Assembly (NCBI GenBank): GCA_002862095.1
Contig: PHSQ01000002.1
Coordinates: 620,001-684,000 of the forward strand
From: Methylocystis sp. KS32
Lineage (GTDB): Bacteria > Pseudomonadota > Alphaproteobacteria > Rhizobiales > Beijerinckiaceae
Length of the DNA stretch: 64,000 bases
Direction: 5' to 3'
The notes beneath the pieces were generated by a model. It did no database searches, had not been told where the DNA came from, and was given only the letters and a program-made list of their open reading frames with translations. Every line of letters begins with the position of its first letter. The stretch's first letter is position 1. This document shows, piece after piece, positions 46,611 through 54,850 of the stretch. The position numbers were made by a program, and so were the translations under genes.

Positions 46611-47188
46611 GCGACGGCGCGGCGCCGAAATATCCAATCCGCTTGACCGATTCACCTTTCAAGCCCGAATCTCGACGCAAATCGAAGCGGTTAGGAGATT
46701 CCGCCACATAAGCGCGTCAGGTTTCTTGATAGTGGTTGTTAGCTTTCCAAGCCGGAAGCCTCGCGCTCGGCCTTTCCTCACCTGGCCGGCCCGCTTCATT
46801 TATTTCACGGACTTGCCTCTTTCACGGCCTTGCCTCAGGATTGTCTGAAACGCGCCGAGGTTGGTTGCGGCCGCAATGGCGCTCGCCTAACTCGTGAAGG
46901 CGTGAAGGCTGATTATGCCAAAGCGGCGGAATCGCTATCGGACAACGGACAAAAACTTCCCTGTTTCAGGATGAGGCGTCCCCAACCCGACTCATCGTCG
47001 CCGTGCGGGTCGAAATCCACGCCCAATGGACCGAGGACGCCGAAGCCGACAGAAAATGGCTATGCCGACGAAAGCACGCAGACTCGGAATGCCTCGACAT
47101 CCGGTTGCACAATTCTTGGCGGCGCGCTAGCTAAGTCTGGGGGGCCGATAAAAATTTGGCGCGGCCCCTTTTTACAGGAGCGTTAATC
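46611..47188. other. Region between rnpB and the SmbP-like gene without a supported gene
   Basis: A plus-strand frame of 118 codons (46830-47186) exists. It has no ribosome-binding site and its composition is not protein-like. Nothing else recognisable is present apart from the AGGAG site of the next gene (about 47176-47180). Confidence 0.4.
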
Positions 47189-47539
47189 ATGAATGGTCGT
47201 CGCTTAATAATCTCGGCAGGCGTCGCGCTCGCCTTCTTTGCCGCGCCGGTCGCCGCCTGGGCTCAGAGCCATCTCGACATGGCCATCGCGGAAACCCAGA
47301 AGGCCATTCACTATGGGAAGGAGGGTCATCACGGCTCGTCCTTCGTCCAGCACGTCGACAACGCCATCGACCATGCGATGATGGCGCAGAAGGCTCACCC
47401 CAACCAGCATGTCAAAAAAGCCATCGCCGATCTGCGTCGTGGCCGCAAGATCGTGGACGGCACCCATTGGCCGAGCATTTTGCATAAGGGCGCCGCGCAG
47501 GCGACCAAGGCGCTCGGCCAGCTCCAGGCCGCGCAATAA
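47189..47539 (+). CDS. SmbP-like small metal-binding protein
   Basis: 116 residues. A signal peptide (AGVALAFFAAPVAAWA) is followed by a helical, His-rich domain (SHLDMAIAETQKAIHYGKEG; HVDNAIDHAMMAQKAHPNQH). The repeated His-x(n)-Ala-helix pattern is that of periplasmic SmbP, first described in nitrifiers, which binds several divalent metals including copper. ATG 47189 follows AGGAG by about eight bases. Four-helix bundle fold and metal preference are family inferences. Confidence 0.72.
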   Translation: MNGRRLIISAGVALAFFAAPVAAWAQSHLDMAIAETQKAIHYGKEGHHGSSFVQHVDNAIDHAMMAQKAHPNQHVKKAIADLRRGRKIVDGTHWPSILHKGAAQATKALGQLQAAQ

Positions 47540-47670
47540 AATCGCCAAAGCGCCGGGCGCCGCCTTCAATGGCGACGCCCATGACATTTCGCCGCGCGAC
47601 GATTTGCATATAATCTAGCGACTTCCTTGAAGATTACGATCTCGCCCGACAGCGGGAATAAAGGAATCGC

Positions 47671-48132
47671 ATGGACTTTCCGAACAATCGCCACGACAAT
47701 TGCAAAATATTGCCTCGCCGGGGCTTCCTGGGCCTCGTTGCAAGCGCGGCGGCGCTGCTTGGGCTGGAGCCGCAATTCGCCCGCGCGGTCATCAAGCTCG
47801 GCATGGTGGACGTGAACTATCAGCAATCGCCCAAGGGCAAGGAGCGCTGCGACAATTGCCGGGTCTGGGCGCCCCCGAACCGCTGTCTTTCGGTCGAAGG
47901 CGACATCAGTCCTTCCGGCTGGTGCGACATCTGGCGACCGCAGCGCAAGTCGCAGGTCGCGAGGGTCGACGCCGACGGCAAGCTGACGCAGGGCGACGTC
48001 GCCTATCAAAATCACCCCAGAGGCGGCCAGCGCTGCGAGAATTGCCGCGTCTTCTCACCCCCGCACGGCTGCAACTCGGTGCAGGGCAAAATCAGCCCGA
48101 CAGGCTGGTGCGATATCTGGCGAACGGCGTAG
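47671..48132 (+). CDS. Double-domain HiPIP-like iron-sulphur protein with Tat-type signal
   Basis: 153 residues. The N-terminus contains RRGFLGLVASAAALLG, a twin-arginine signal. Two copies of one domain follow: Cys60, 63, 72, 85 and Cys122, 125, 134, 147, each with CxxC-x8-C-x12-C spacing and the GWCDIW end. The pattern NYQQSPKG...CDNCRVW and AYQNHPRG...CENCRVF is that of high-potential iron-sulphur proteins, which carry one [4Fe-4S] cluster per domain in the periplasm. The tandem form suggests a two-cluster electron carrier. AAGGA precedes the ATG by six bases. The separating linker is about 20 residues. Confidence 0.82.
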   Translation: MDFPNNRHDNCKILPRRGFLGLVASAAALLGLEPQFARAVIKLGMVDVNYQQSPKGKERCDNCRVWAPPNRCLSVEGDISPSGWCDIWRPQRKSQVARVDADGKLTQGDVAYQNHPRGGQRCENCRVFSPPHGCNSVQGKISPTGWCDIWRTA

Positions 48133-48175
48133 TTCCATAGCGTCACAAGGCGCAAACTGGAGCGGTAAAGCGGAA

Positions 48176-48251
48176 CGTCATTGCGAGCGGAGCGAAGCAA
48201 TCCAGGGGGCTGGCGCGGCTTAAGGATTGCTTCGCCATGCTCGCGATGACG
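48176..48251. repeat. REP-like inverted repeat, copy 6
   Basis: CGTCATTGCGAGCGGAGCGA on the left and CTCGCGATGACGG on the right, with GCAATCCAG and GGATTGC inside. It lies between the HiPIP gene and priA. Confidence 0.85.
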
Positions 48252-48309
48252 GCCCTCCTTTGCTGGAGCGCCCTGCCGCAATCACCTCCAAAGTGTTACA
48301 CAGCGCGTC

Positions 48310-50544
48310 ATGAGCGAGGAAAGCGGCGGAGCGAAAATCGTCGAGGTTCTGCCGCCGGTGGCGGTGGACCAGACCTACAGCTACTTCGCGCCCCCTGGCC
48401 TCGATCTTGCGCCCGGCGACAGCGTGAAAATTCCGCTTGGCGCGCGCGAGGCCTATGGCGTCGTGTGGGAGGCGCCGCAGGCCGTTTGCGGGCGCGGCAA
48501 TCTCAAGAGCGTGATCGCGCGCTACGATCGCCCGCCGCTGTCGCAACGCTTACGCGATTTTCTCGACTGGCTCGCCCATTGGACGCTGACCCCGCGCGGC
48601 ATGGCGCTGCGCCTCGCCACCCGCGCCGCCGAGGACGCCGGCCCCGACGCGCCGCGCCTGCTCTATCGCGCCACCGGCGCGTCCCCGCAGCGCCCGACGC
48701 CGACGCGGGCGCGGGTGTTGAAGGCCGCCGAAGGAGGCGTCGCCTTCAGCAAAAAGGCGCTGGCCGAAGCCGCCGCCTGTTCGGCGGGCGTCATCGACAG
48801 CCTCGTGGACGAAGGCGCATTGGAGGCCGTCGCCGCGCCGCCCGCGCCGGTGGTGGAGCCGCTCGACGCGCTGTTCGCTCCGCCCAAACTGGAGCCCAAG
48901 CAACAAGCGGCGGCGGAGGCGCTGACCGCGGCGGTTCGCGCCGGCGGTTATCGTCCCTTTCTGCTCGAAGGCGTCACCGGCTCCGGCAAGACGGAAGTCT
49001 ATTTCGAGGCCATAGCGGCGGCGCTGCAAGGCGGCGGGCAGGCGCTCGTGATGATGCCGGAGATCGCGCTGACGAAGCAGTTTCTGGAGCGCTTCGCCGC
49101 GCGTTTCGGGGCGAAGCCCGCCGAATGGCATTCGGGCGTATCCGCGCGCAAGCGCGCGCGCATCTGGCGCGGCGCGGCGGAGGGCGAGGTCAAGGTCGTC
49201 GCCGGCGCGCGCTCGGCGCTGTTTCTGCCTTTTCGCGATCTGCGGCTCATCGTCGTCGACGAAGAACACGAGGGCGCCTATAAGCAGGACGACGGCGTGT
49301 CTTATAATGCGCGCGACATGGCGGTGGTGCGCGCGCGCATCGAAGGGGCGACCATCGCGCTCGCCTCGGCGACGCCCTCGATCGAGACGCGCGTCAACGC
49401 CGCGACCGGGCGATATACGCGGCTGCATCTCGACGCCCGCGCCGGCGCGCGGCCGATGCCCGTGCTAGACGCCATAGACATGCGCGTGGAAGGACCGGAA
49501 CGGGGACGCTGGATCGCGCCGCGCCTCGCGCTCGCGGTCGGCGAGACCATCGCGCGCGGCGAACAGGCCCTGCTGTTTCTCAATCGCCGCGGCTATGCTC
49601 CGCTTACGCTTTGCCGCCATTGCGGCCACCGATTCCGCTGCCAGAATTGCGACGCCTGGCTGGTCGAGCATCGCTTTCGACATGCGCTGGTTTGCCACCA
49701 TTGCGGACATTTGGAGCGCCGTCCCGATATTTGTCCCGAATGCGAAGCAGAGGACTCGCTCGCGGCCTGCGGACCGGGCGTGGAGCGACTTGCGGAAGAA
49801 GCGGCGCTGCTGTTTCCAGACGCGCGCGCGCTGGTGCTGTCGTCGGATTTTCCCGGCGGCGCGGAGCGGTTGCGGCGCGAGATCGAGGAAATCGCGAGCG
49901 GCGCTTTCGACATTGTGATCGGCACGCAACTCGTCGCCAAGGGGCATAATTTTCCTTATCTCACCCTGGTCGGCGTGGTGGATGCAGATCTGGGTCTCGG
50001 CAGCGGCGATCCGCGCGCGGCGGAGCGCACCTTTCAACTGCTCGCGCAGGTGACGGGGCGCGCCGGACGCGGCGACCAGCCGGGCCGCGCCCTGATCCAG
50101 ACCTATCAGCCCGAACATCCGGTGATACGCGCGCTGCTCTCGGGCGACGCCGAAGCCTTTTACGCCCAGGAGATCGCCTTGCGCCAACGCGCCGGACTGC
50201 CGCCATTCGGACGTCTCGCCGCGCTGATCGTCTCGGCGAAGGAATCCGCGCTGGCGGAGAGTCACGCCCGCGCTCTGGTGCGCGCGGCGCACAGCCTACC
50301 GTCCGCGCCGCGTTATCGCGTCGCCCCGCTCGGCGGCCTGCCCGAGGACAATGAGATCATGGTGCTCGGCCCCGCCGAGGCGCCGATCGCGCTGGTGCGC
50401 GGACGGTTCCGCTGGCGCCTGCTGGTCAAGGCCCCGCGCGGCGCCGACATGCAAGCCTTTTTGCGCGATATGCTCGCGGCGGGACCGAGGGAGCGCGGCG
50501 GCGTGCGCGTGCAGGTCGACGTCGATCCGCAGAGCTTTTTGTGA
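48310..50544 (+). CDS. priA: Primosomal replication restart helicase PriA
   Basis: 744 residues. The N-terminal 3'-DNA-end binding domain (VAVDQTYSYFAPPG) precedes the helicase core with Walker A GVTGSGKTEVYFEA and Walker B IVVDEEHEGAYKQDDG. The zinc region has the cysteine set LCRHCGHRFRCQNC / CHHCGH / CPECE (eight Cys). Late helicase motifs include GTQLVAKGHNFPYLTLVGVVDAD (in parts) and QVTGRAGRGDQPG. It reloads the replisome at stalled forks. Start at ATG 48310. Confidence 0.97.
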   Translation: MSEESGGAKIVEVLPPVAVDQTYSYFAPPGLDLAPGDSVKIPLGAREAYGVVWEAPQAVCGRGNLKSVIARYDRPPLSQRLRDFLDWLAHWTLTPRGMALRLATRAAEDAGPDAPRLLYRATGASPQRPTPTRARVLKAAEGGVAFSKKALAEAAACSAGVIDSLVDEGALEAVAAPPAPVVEPLDALFAPPKLEPKQQAAAEALTAAVRAGGYRPFLLEGVTGSGKTEVYFEAIAAALQGGGQALVMMPEIALTKQFLERFAARFGAKPAEWHSGVSARKRARIWRGAAEGEVKVVAGARSALFLPFRDLRLIVVDEEHEGAYKQDDGVSYNARDMAVVRARIEGATIALASATPSIETRVNAATGRYTRLHLDARAGARPMPVLDAIDMRVEGPERGRWIAPRLALAVGETIARGEQALLFLNRRGYAPLTLCRHCGHRFRCQNCDAWLVEHRFRHALVCHHCGHLERRPDICPECEAEDSLAACGPGVERLAEEAALLFPDARALVLSSDFPGGAERLRREIEEIASGAFDIVIGTQLVAKGHNFPYLTLVGVVDADLGLGSGDPRAAERTFQLLAQVTGRAGRGDQPGRALIQTYQPEHPVIRALLSGDAEAFYAQEIALRQRAGLPPFGRLAALIVSAKESALAESHARALVRAAHSLPSAPRYRVAPLGGLPEDNEIMVLGPAEAPIALVRGRFRWRLLVKAPRGADMQAFLRDMLAAGPRERGGVRVQVDVDPQSFL

Positions 50545-50753
50545 AGGCGGCCGCCGACATATCGCAACACGATATAAAAAATTGTATAATTCACGAAGAC
50601 CTGATTAGTTCTGCTCAGTCACAGGATGAACCTTGGGAACAAAAAGTCGTCGTTGCGACCTTTTCCTCTCCGGTTTCCGCTTTGTGACGCGGCGGAAACA
50701 AAACCGCCGGCATGTCGTGCGAAACGGCTGGCCGATTGAGAAAGCGGCGACCG

Positions 50754-51716
50754 ATGAGACTATTCAACGCGGTGTCGACCCTGGTCTTCATTCTGCTGCT
50801 CGGCGGCGGGCTCGGCGCGGCCTACGGGCTGTTCCTGCTGGGCGAATGGGAGACTTCGGCGGCGATCGCCGCCGCCTCGCCCATCATCGCTCTCTTCGTC
50901 GCTTATTCCATCAAGATCGCGGACCAGTGGGAGCGGGTGGTGGTGCTCCGGCTCGGTCGATTTCACGCACTCAAGGGTCCGGGCCTTTTCTTCATCATCC
51001 CCATCGTGGACCATATTCCCTATTGGATCGACGTTCGCGTCATCGCCAGCGCCTTCAAGGCGGAAAAGACCCTTACCAAGGACACGGTGCCGGTGGACGT
51101 GGACGCCGTGCTGTTCTGCCAGGTGATCGACGCCAAGAAGGCGGCGCTCGACGTCGCCGATTATTCGAGCGCGATCAACTGGGCGGCGAAGACGGCTCTG
51201 CGCGACGTGATCGGCAAGACGATGCTTTCCGATCTGCTCGAAGGCCGCGAGAAGATCAGCCACGAATTGCAGCGCATCATCGACGTGCGCGCCCTGCCCT
51301 GGGGCATCCATGTGATTTCGGTCGAGGTGAAGGACGTGCTCATTCCGCTCGCCCTGCAGGACGCGATGTCGATGCAGGCGCAAGCCGAACGCGAACGCCA
51401 AGCGCGCGTCATTCTGGGCGACTCCGAGCGGCAGGTGGCCCAGAAATTCGGCGAGGCGGCGAAGTCCTACGCCAACAACCCAACGGCCTTCCATCTCCGC
51501 GCGATGAACATGCTTTACGAAGGCTTGAAGAAAAGCAACTCCACCATCGTGATCGTGCCGAGCACGGCGGTGGAGACGATGCAACTCGGCGGGCTTTCCG
51601 GCTTGACTGCGCTAGCGATGGGGATCGAGGAGCGCCAGCGCGCCGCGGCTGCTGCGCTCGCGCCCGCCGATCCCAAGCAACCCGCGCCGACGCCCGCGCC
51701 CAAACCGCCAGAGTGA
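50754..51716 (+). CDS. SPFH/band-7 (stomatin-like) membrane protein
   Basis: 320 residues from ATG 50754; an in-frame ATG at 50712 is possible. Two N-terminal hydrophobic segments (LVFILLLGGGLGAAYGLFLLG; IIALFVAYSI) precede the SPFH domain with ERVVVLRLGRFHALKGPGLF and the helical C-terminal part (AQAERERQARVILGDSERQ). Proteins of this type form large membrane-bound rings that organise lipid microdomains and proteases. No NfeD-like partner gene is adjacent. The C-terminus is a Pro/Ala-rich tail. Confidence 0.88.
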   Translation: MRLFNAVSTLVFILLLGGGLGAAYGLFLLGEWETSAAIAAASPIIALFVAYSIKIADQWERVVVLRLGRFHALKGPGLFFIIPIVDHIPYWIDVRVIASAFKAEKTLTKDTVPVDVDAVLFCQVIDAKKAALDVADYSSAINWAAKTALRDVIGKTMLSDLLEGREKISHELQRIIDVRALPWGIHVISVEVKDVLIPLALQDAMSMQAQAERERQARVILGDSERQVAQKFGEAAKSYANNPTAFHLRAMNMLYEGLKKSNSTIVIVPSTAVETMQLGGLSGLTALAMGIEERQRAAAAALAPADPKQPAPTPAPKPPE

Positions 51717-52178
51717 CGGCGAAACCGAGCCCAGTTACGCCGTCGTCGCGGCGCTGGGGCGCAACAACGCTTTACCGCCGGCTTCCCTTTTCGACTCCGC
51801 TCGCAACCAATAAGCTCGCGATAAAGCAAAGCGCCCGCATGTCGGGCAAAGCCGGCGGGAGGGACGCCACGATCGAATCGCGATGCTTTTCCGCTCACTC
51901 GGGGCGCGATGGCATGGACAAGGGGCGATCGCTTGAACGAGGTCGCCGAGGGGTTGCGGTCCGTTCTCGCGACGCTTTGCGGCGACGGGCCGCCGGGGGG
52001 ACAAAAGACCAACCGTACGCTCCATGAAATTAGATGGCGCTTTCCGACCGGACGGAATCGTCTGGTCGATAAGAAATCGGCCCAGATTCAAAAAGCTGGA
52101 GCAAAATCTAATCGAAAAAGTCTATCAACTTCTTCGGATTTTGCTCTAGCGTCGAGCCCGCGCCCGGCGCGTCGCTAA
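51717..52178. other. Region between the SPFH gene and the HaoB-like fragment
   Basis: No supported gene. The right part is a dispersed repeat (52031-52149). A GCCCGCATGTCGGGC palindrome lies near 51831-51845. The stretch could hold remains of a deleted 5' portion of the HaoB-like gene, but no reading frame convincingly continues it. Confidence 0.35.
52031..52149 (-). repeat. Dispersed three-hairpin repeat, copy 7
   Basis: Reverse copy (TAGATGGCGCTTTCC ... GATTTTGCTCTAG) with several changed bases. It lies just upstream of the open frame that continues into the HaoB-like gene, which has no start codon between the repeat and the GTG at 52263. Confidence 0.83.
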
Positions 52179-52262
52179 ACGATTTGGGGGGCTGGCATCG
52201 CAAAGCTCAAACGCATCGAAATTCGGGAGCCGGGCGGAAAGCGCGCCATCGCTTCCGGACTC

Positions 52263-53003
52263 GTGACGATGGAGGCGGGTCGCCGCGCGACGCTGCTTTC
52301 CTGGCGCAACGCAATGACAGAGCCCATTTTCTTCGCCGACCTCGACCCCGCCGATTCCGCCAAGGCGCTCACTGCGATCCGTGACCATGTGGGACCGGGC
52401 GCCGTCGTGTTCGCCTGGTGGGACATGTCGCGACGCATCCGCGCCGCGGCAGAGCGCAGGGCGCCGCTCGACGATCCGCTGGCGCGCGGCCTCCAGACGC
52501 CCACCGCCTGGAACGCCAACGCCGAGCGCATGTTGCCGAAGCAGCGCGGCTTCTGGGGCGCGGGAGCGAGCGAAAAGGAAGGCGAGGCCTTCGGTCGATT
52601 TATCGACGCGCTCCTCTCGCGGGAGGCCCAGGGCGCGGAGGCGCTGCGCGCGCTCGCGGACGGCCAGGAGGCTTTTCTCGCCCTGCGCCTCTCCGACATC
52701 TGGAAGGCGGCGGCGGCCCGGCCGGAACATGTCGAGATCGCCTGTAAGGATTTCGCCGACGCCCATGACGCGAGGGAGGCCGCGCGCCAATGGATGCGGG
52801 ATAATGGCGTCGAGGGCGGCTTCGCGGTCGAGCCGATGCTCGGCGCGACGCGGCTGCATTATCTGCCGCGCGCGCGGGACTCCCGGCTTCTTCTGGCGCG
52901 GCTTCTGCCCTTCTCGACCTCGAATCCGTCGGCGCTCGAAAATTTCGAACTCGTCTATCAACACAAGGATTGCTGGATTTACCGGCTGAGGCCTCGCCGC
53001 TAA
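52263..53003 (+). CDS. HaoB-like protein, probably lacking its N-terminus
   Basis: 246 residues from GTG 52263. Sequence elements resemble HaoB, the companion of hydroxylamine oxidoreductase: FAWWDMSRRIR, the KQRGFWGAG region, LPFSTSNPSALENFELVYQ and the CWIYRL C-terminus. The coding frame stays open and protein-like back to 52179 (KLKRIEIREPGGKRAIASG), with no ATG, and the membrane-anchored N-terminus expected of HaoB is missing. No haoA gene is adjacent. It is either a 5'-truncated remnant or uses an unusual start. The family match is by eye and moderate. Confidence 0.45.
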   Translation: MTMEAGRRATLLSWRNAMTEPIFFADLDPADSAKALTAIRDHVGPGAVVFAWWDMSRRIRAAAERRAPLDDPLARGLQTPTAWNANAERMLPKQRGFWGAGASEKEGEAFGRFIDALLSREAQGAEALRALADGQEAFLALRLSDIWKAAAARPEHVEIACKDFADAHDAREAARQWMRDNGVEGGFAVEPMLGATRLHYLPRARDSRLLLARLLPFSTSNPSALENFELVYQHKDCWIYRLRPRR

Positions 53004-53294
53004 AAAAAGCGCGGCCCGGAGCGACCGAGCCGCAGGTTGCTTCTTTGGCGCCAAGGGGGCCAGGCGCCTCGAGGAAAGCACGACGAACTCATAACCAAAC
53101 GCGAAAGGATCTCTTCGCCTCGAACGACGCCCGCCGCAATCGAGAACCCTTTCCCGGCGCGATACCGAACTCACTCGGCGTAAGACGCCCCCGAACACGC
53201 ACACTGGAAGCGCCCTACACCTGTTTAATTAGGTAGCGGCATCCCGCGCTCCGGCAATAGGCGGTCGCATAATTTGCCGCGCCAAACAAAACGA

Positions 53295-53319
53295 GCCGCG
53301 CCGGGAACTCCGGCGCGGC
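53295..53319 (-). terminator. Terminator after the 55-aa membrane peptide gene
   Basis: Minus strand: GCCGCGCCGG-agttc-CCGGCGCGGC followed by TCGTTTTGTTTGG. The 10-bp perfect stem lies 25 bp beyond the peptide gene stop. It may act in both directions. Confidence 0.75.
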
Positions 53320-53344
53320 CTGAAGGAAAGGCTTGGATGACGAG

Positions 53345-53512
53345 TTAACGGATGATTCTGACGGTGCTTCCGACGTCCGAACCGCCAAGTCCGCCTTGCG
53401 GCGCTGCGAGTTCCGGCACCCAGGTGAGCGCGACGACGACGAAGGCGACGATGCCGAGGATGGCGAGGGCGAGTTTGCCCATTTCGGAATTATGGTGGAC
53501 TGCGATCGACAT
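53345..53512 (-). CDS. Small single-span membrane protein, 55 residues
   Basis: The start ATG (53512) follows GGGAGGAACATCGC, an excellent ribosome-binding site, and a terminator follows the stop. The product begins MSIAVHHNSEMGKLAL, with one TM helix (ILGIVAFVVVALTWV) and a Gly-rich tail ending DVGSTVRIIR. No family is recognised. The good translation signals and terminator argue that it is a real monocistronic gene. Confidence 0.65.
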   Translation of the reverse strand: MSIAVHHNSEMGKLALAILGIVAFVVVALTWVPELAAPQGGLGGSDVGSTVRIIR

Positions 53513-53638
53513 GCGATGTTCCTCCCAAATCTCGAATGTTCCGGCCAGGTCGGCCCGAACAGGAAGGATTATACCCCGATTCCATCGTGCGACAATAGGT
53601 CGCACACAAAAATTTTGACTTTACCGGAGCCATGAGAC

Positions 53639-54730
53639 TCACCCGCCGCCGACCACCCGTGTCACCTCGCGCGCGGTGTAATCCACCATCGGCACGATGC
53701 GAGCGTAATTGAGCCGTGTCGGGCCGATCACGCCCAGCGCGCCGACGATCCGCTTATTGGCGTCGCGCATCGGCGCGGCGATCATCGAGGAGCCGGAGAG
53801 CGAAAAGAGCTTGTTTTCCGAGCCGATGAAGATGCGCACGCCTTCGCCCTCCTCCGCGCGTTCCAAAAGGTCGATCACCTCGGTCTGGGTTTCGAGATCG
53901 GCGAACAGCAGGCGGATGCGCTCCAGCTCCTCCATCGCGGTGAGGTCTTCGAGCAGATGCGCCTGTCCGCGCACGATCAGCTGGCGCCCGGAACCGCCCC
54001 AGCTCGCGAGCCCCGCCTCCACCAGCCTTGCGGTGAGGGCGTCGAGCTCCGCCTGGGCGGCGGCGCGCGAGGTCTCGACCTGCGTGCGCGCCTCGGCCAA
54101 AGTGCGGCCCTTGATGCGGGCGTTGAGATAATTCGCGGCCTCGACCAGCGACGAGGCGGGCAGATCGCGCGAGACCGGCAGCACCCGGTTCTCCACCGTT
54201 CCGTCCTCGGCGACGAGAATGGCGAGCACGCGCTCGGGCTCCAGCCGCACGAAATCGACCTGCTTTAGTCTTGTGTCGTTCTTTCCGGCGACGACCACCC
54301 CGGCGACGCGGGTCAAGCCCGAAAGCAGGCTGGTCGCCTCGGTCAGCACGCCTTCGAGATCGCGATCCTTGGAGGCCGCTTCGACCTGCGCCGTGATTTG
54401 CGCGCGCTCGCCTTCCTCGAGATCGCCGACCTGAAGCAGCGAATCCAGGAAGAAACGCAGCCCGAGTTCGGTCGGCAGGCGCCCAGCGCTGATGTGGGGC
54501 GCATAGATGAGGCCAAGCTCCTCCAGATCCTGCATCACATTGCGGATCGACGCCGGCGAGAGCGTCATCGGCAGGACGCGCGAGAGCTGGCGCGAGCCCA
54601 CCGGATCGCCCGAGGCGAGATAGCTGTCGACGAGCTGGCGGAAAATCCCGCGCGAGCGGTCGCCGAGTTGGGAAATACTGGGGGCGGGAACACGAGGCGG
54701 CATGGCTATCATGGCTCCAGAATAGCGCAT
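53639..54730 (-). CDS. hrcA: Heat-inducible transcription repressor HrcA
   Basis: 363 residues. A winged-helix N-terminus ([41 protein letters not shown]) is followed by a GAF-like and dimerisation region ([20 protein letters not shown]). HrcA represses chaperonin genes by binding CIRCE elements. No CIRCE site is seen in this window, so its targets lie elsewhere. ATGs at 54730, 54712 and 54703 are in frame. It is divergent from the DNA methyltransferase gene. Confidence 0.95.
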   Translation of the reverse strand: MRYSGAMIAMPPRVPAPSISQLGDRSRGIFRQLVDSYLASGDPVGSRQLSRVLPMTLSPASIRNVMQDLEELGLIYAPHISAGRLPTELGLRFFLDSLLQVGDLEEGERAQITAQVEAASKDRDLEGVLTEATSLLSGLTRVAGVVVAGKNDTRLKQVDFVRLEPERVLAILVAEDGTVENRVLPVSRDLPASSLVEAANYLNARIKGRTLAEARTQVETSRAAAQAELDALTARLVEAGLASWGGSGRQLIVRGQAHLLEDLTAMEELERIRLLFADLETQTEVIDLLERAEEGEGVRIFIGSENKLFSLSGSSMIAAPMRDANKRIVGALGVIGPTRLNYARIVPMVDYTAREVTRVVGGG

Positions 54731-54850
54731 CGCGGCGCCCGACCGGAAGGGCGGAGTCTGCGCCGCGCGGCGGGTGGCGTCCGCCCGCCCGCCATGCGAT
54801 AGGAGGGGCTTGCCGCCGGGACGCGCGATTGATGAAAAACAGGGTCTTTC

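Noticed and set aside
46830..47186. 118-codon plus-strand frame between rnpB and the SmbP-like gene
   Set aside because: No ribosome-binding site, no hydrophobic or domain pattern, and composition unlike coding sequence here.
52146..53204. 352-codon minus-strand frame opposite the HaoB-like gene
   Set aside because: Antisense shadow; the plus-strand product has family features and the minus product is Arg-rich low-complexity.
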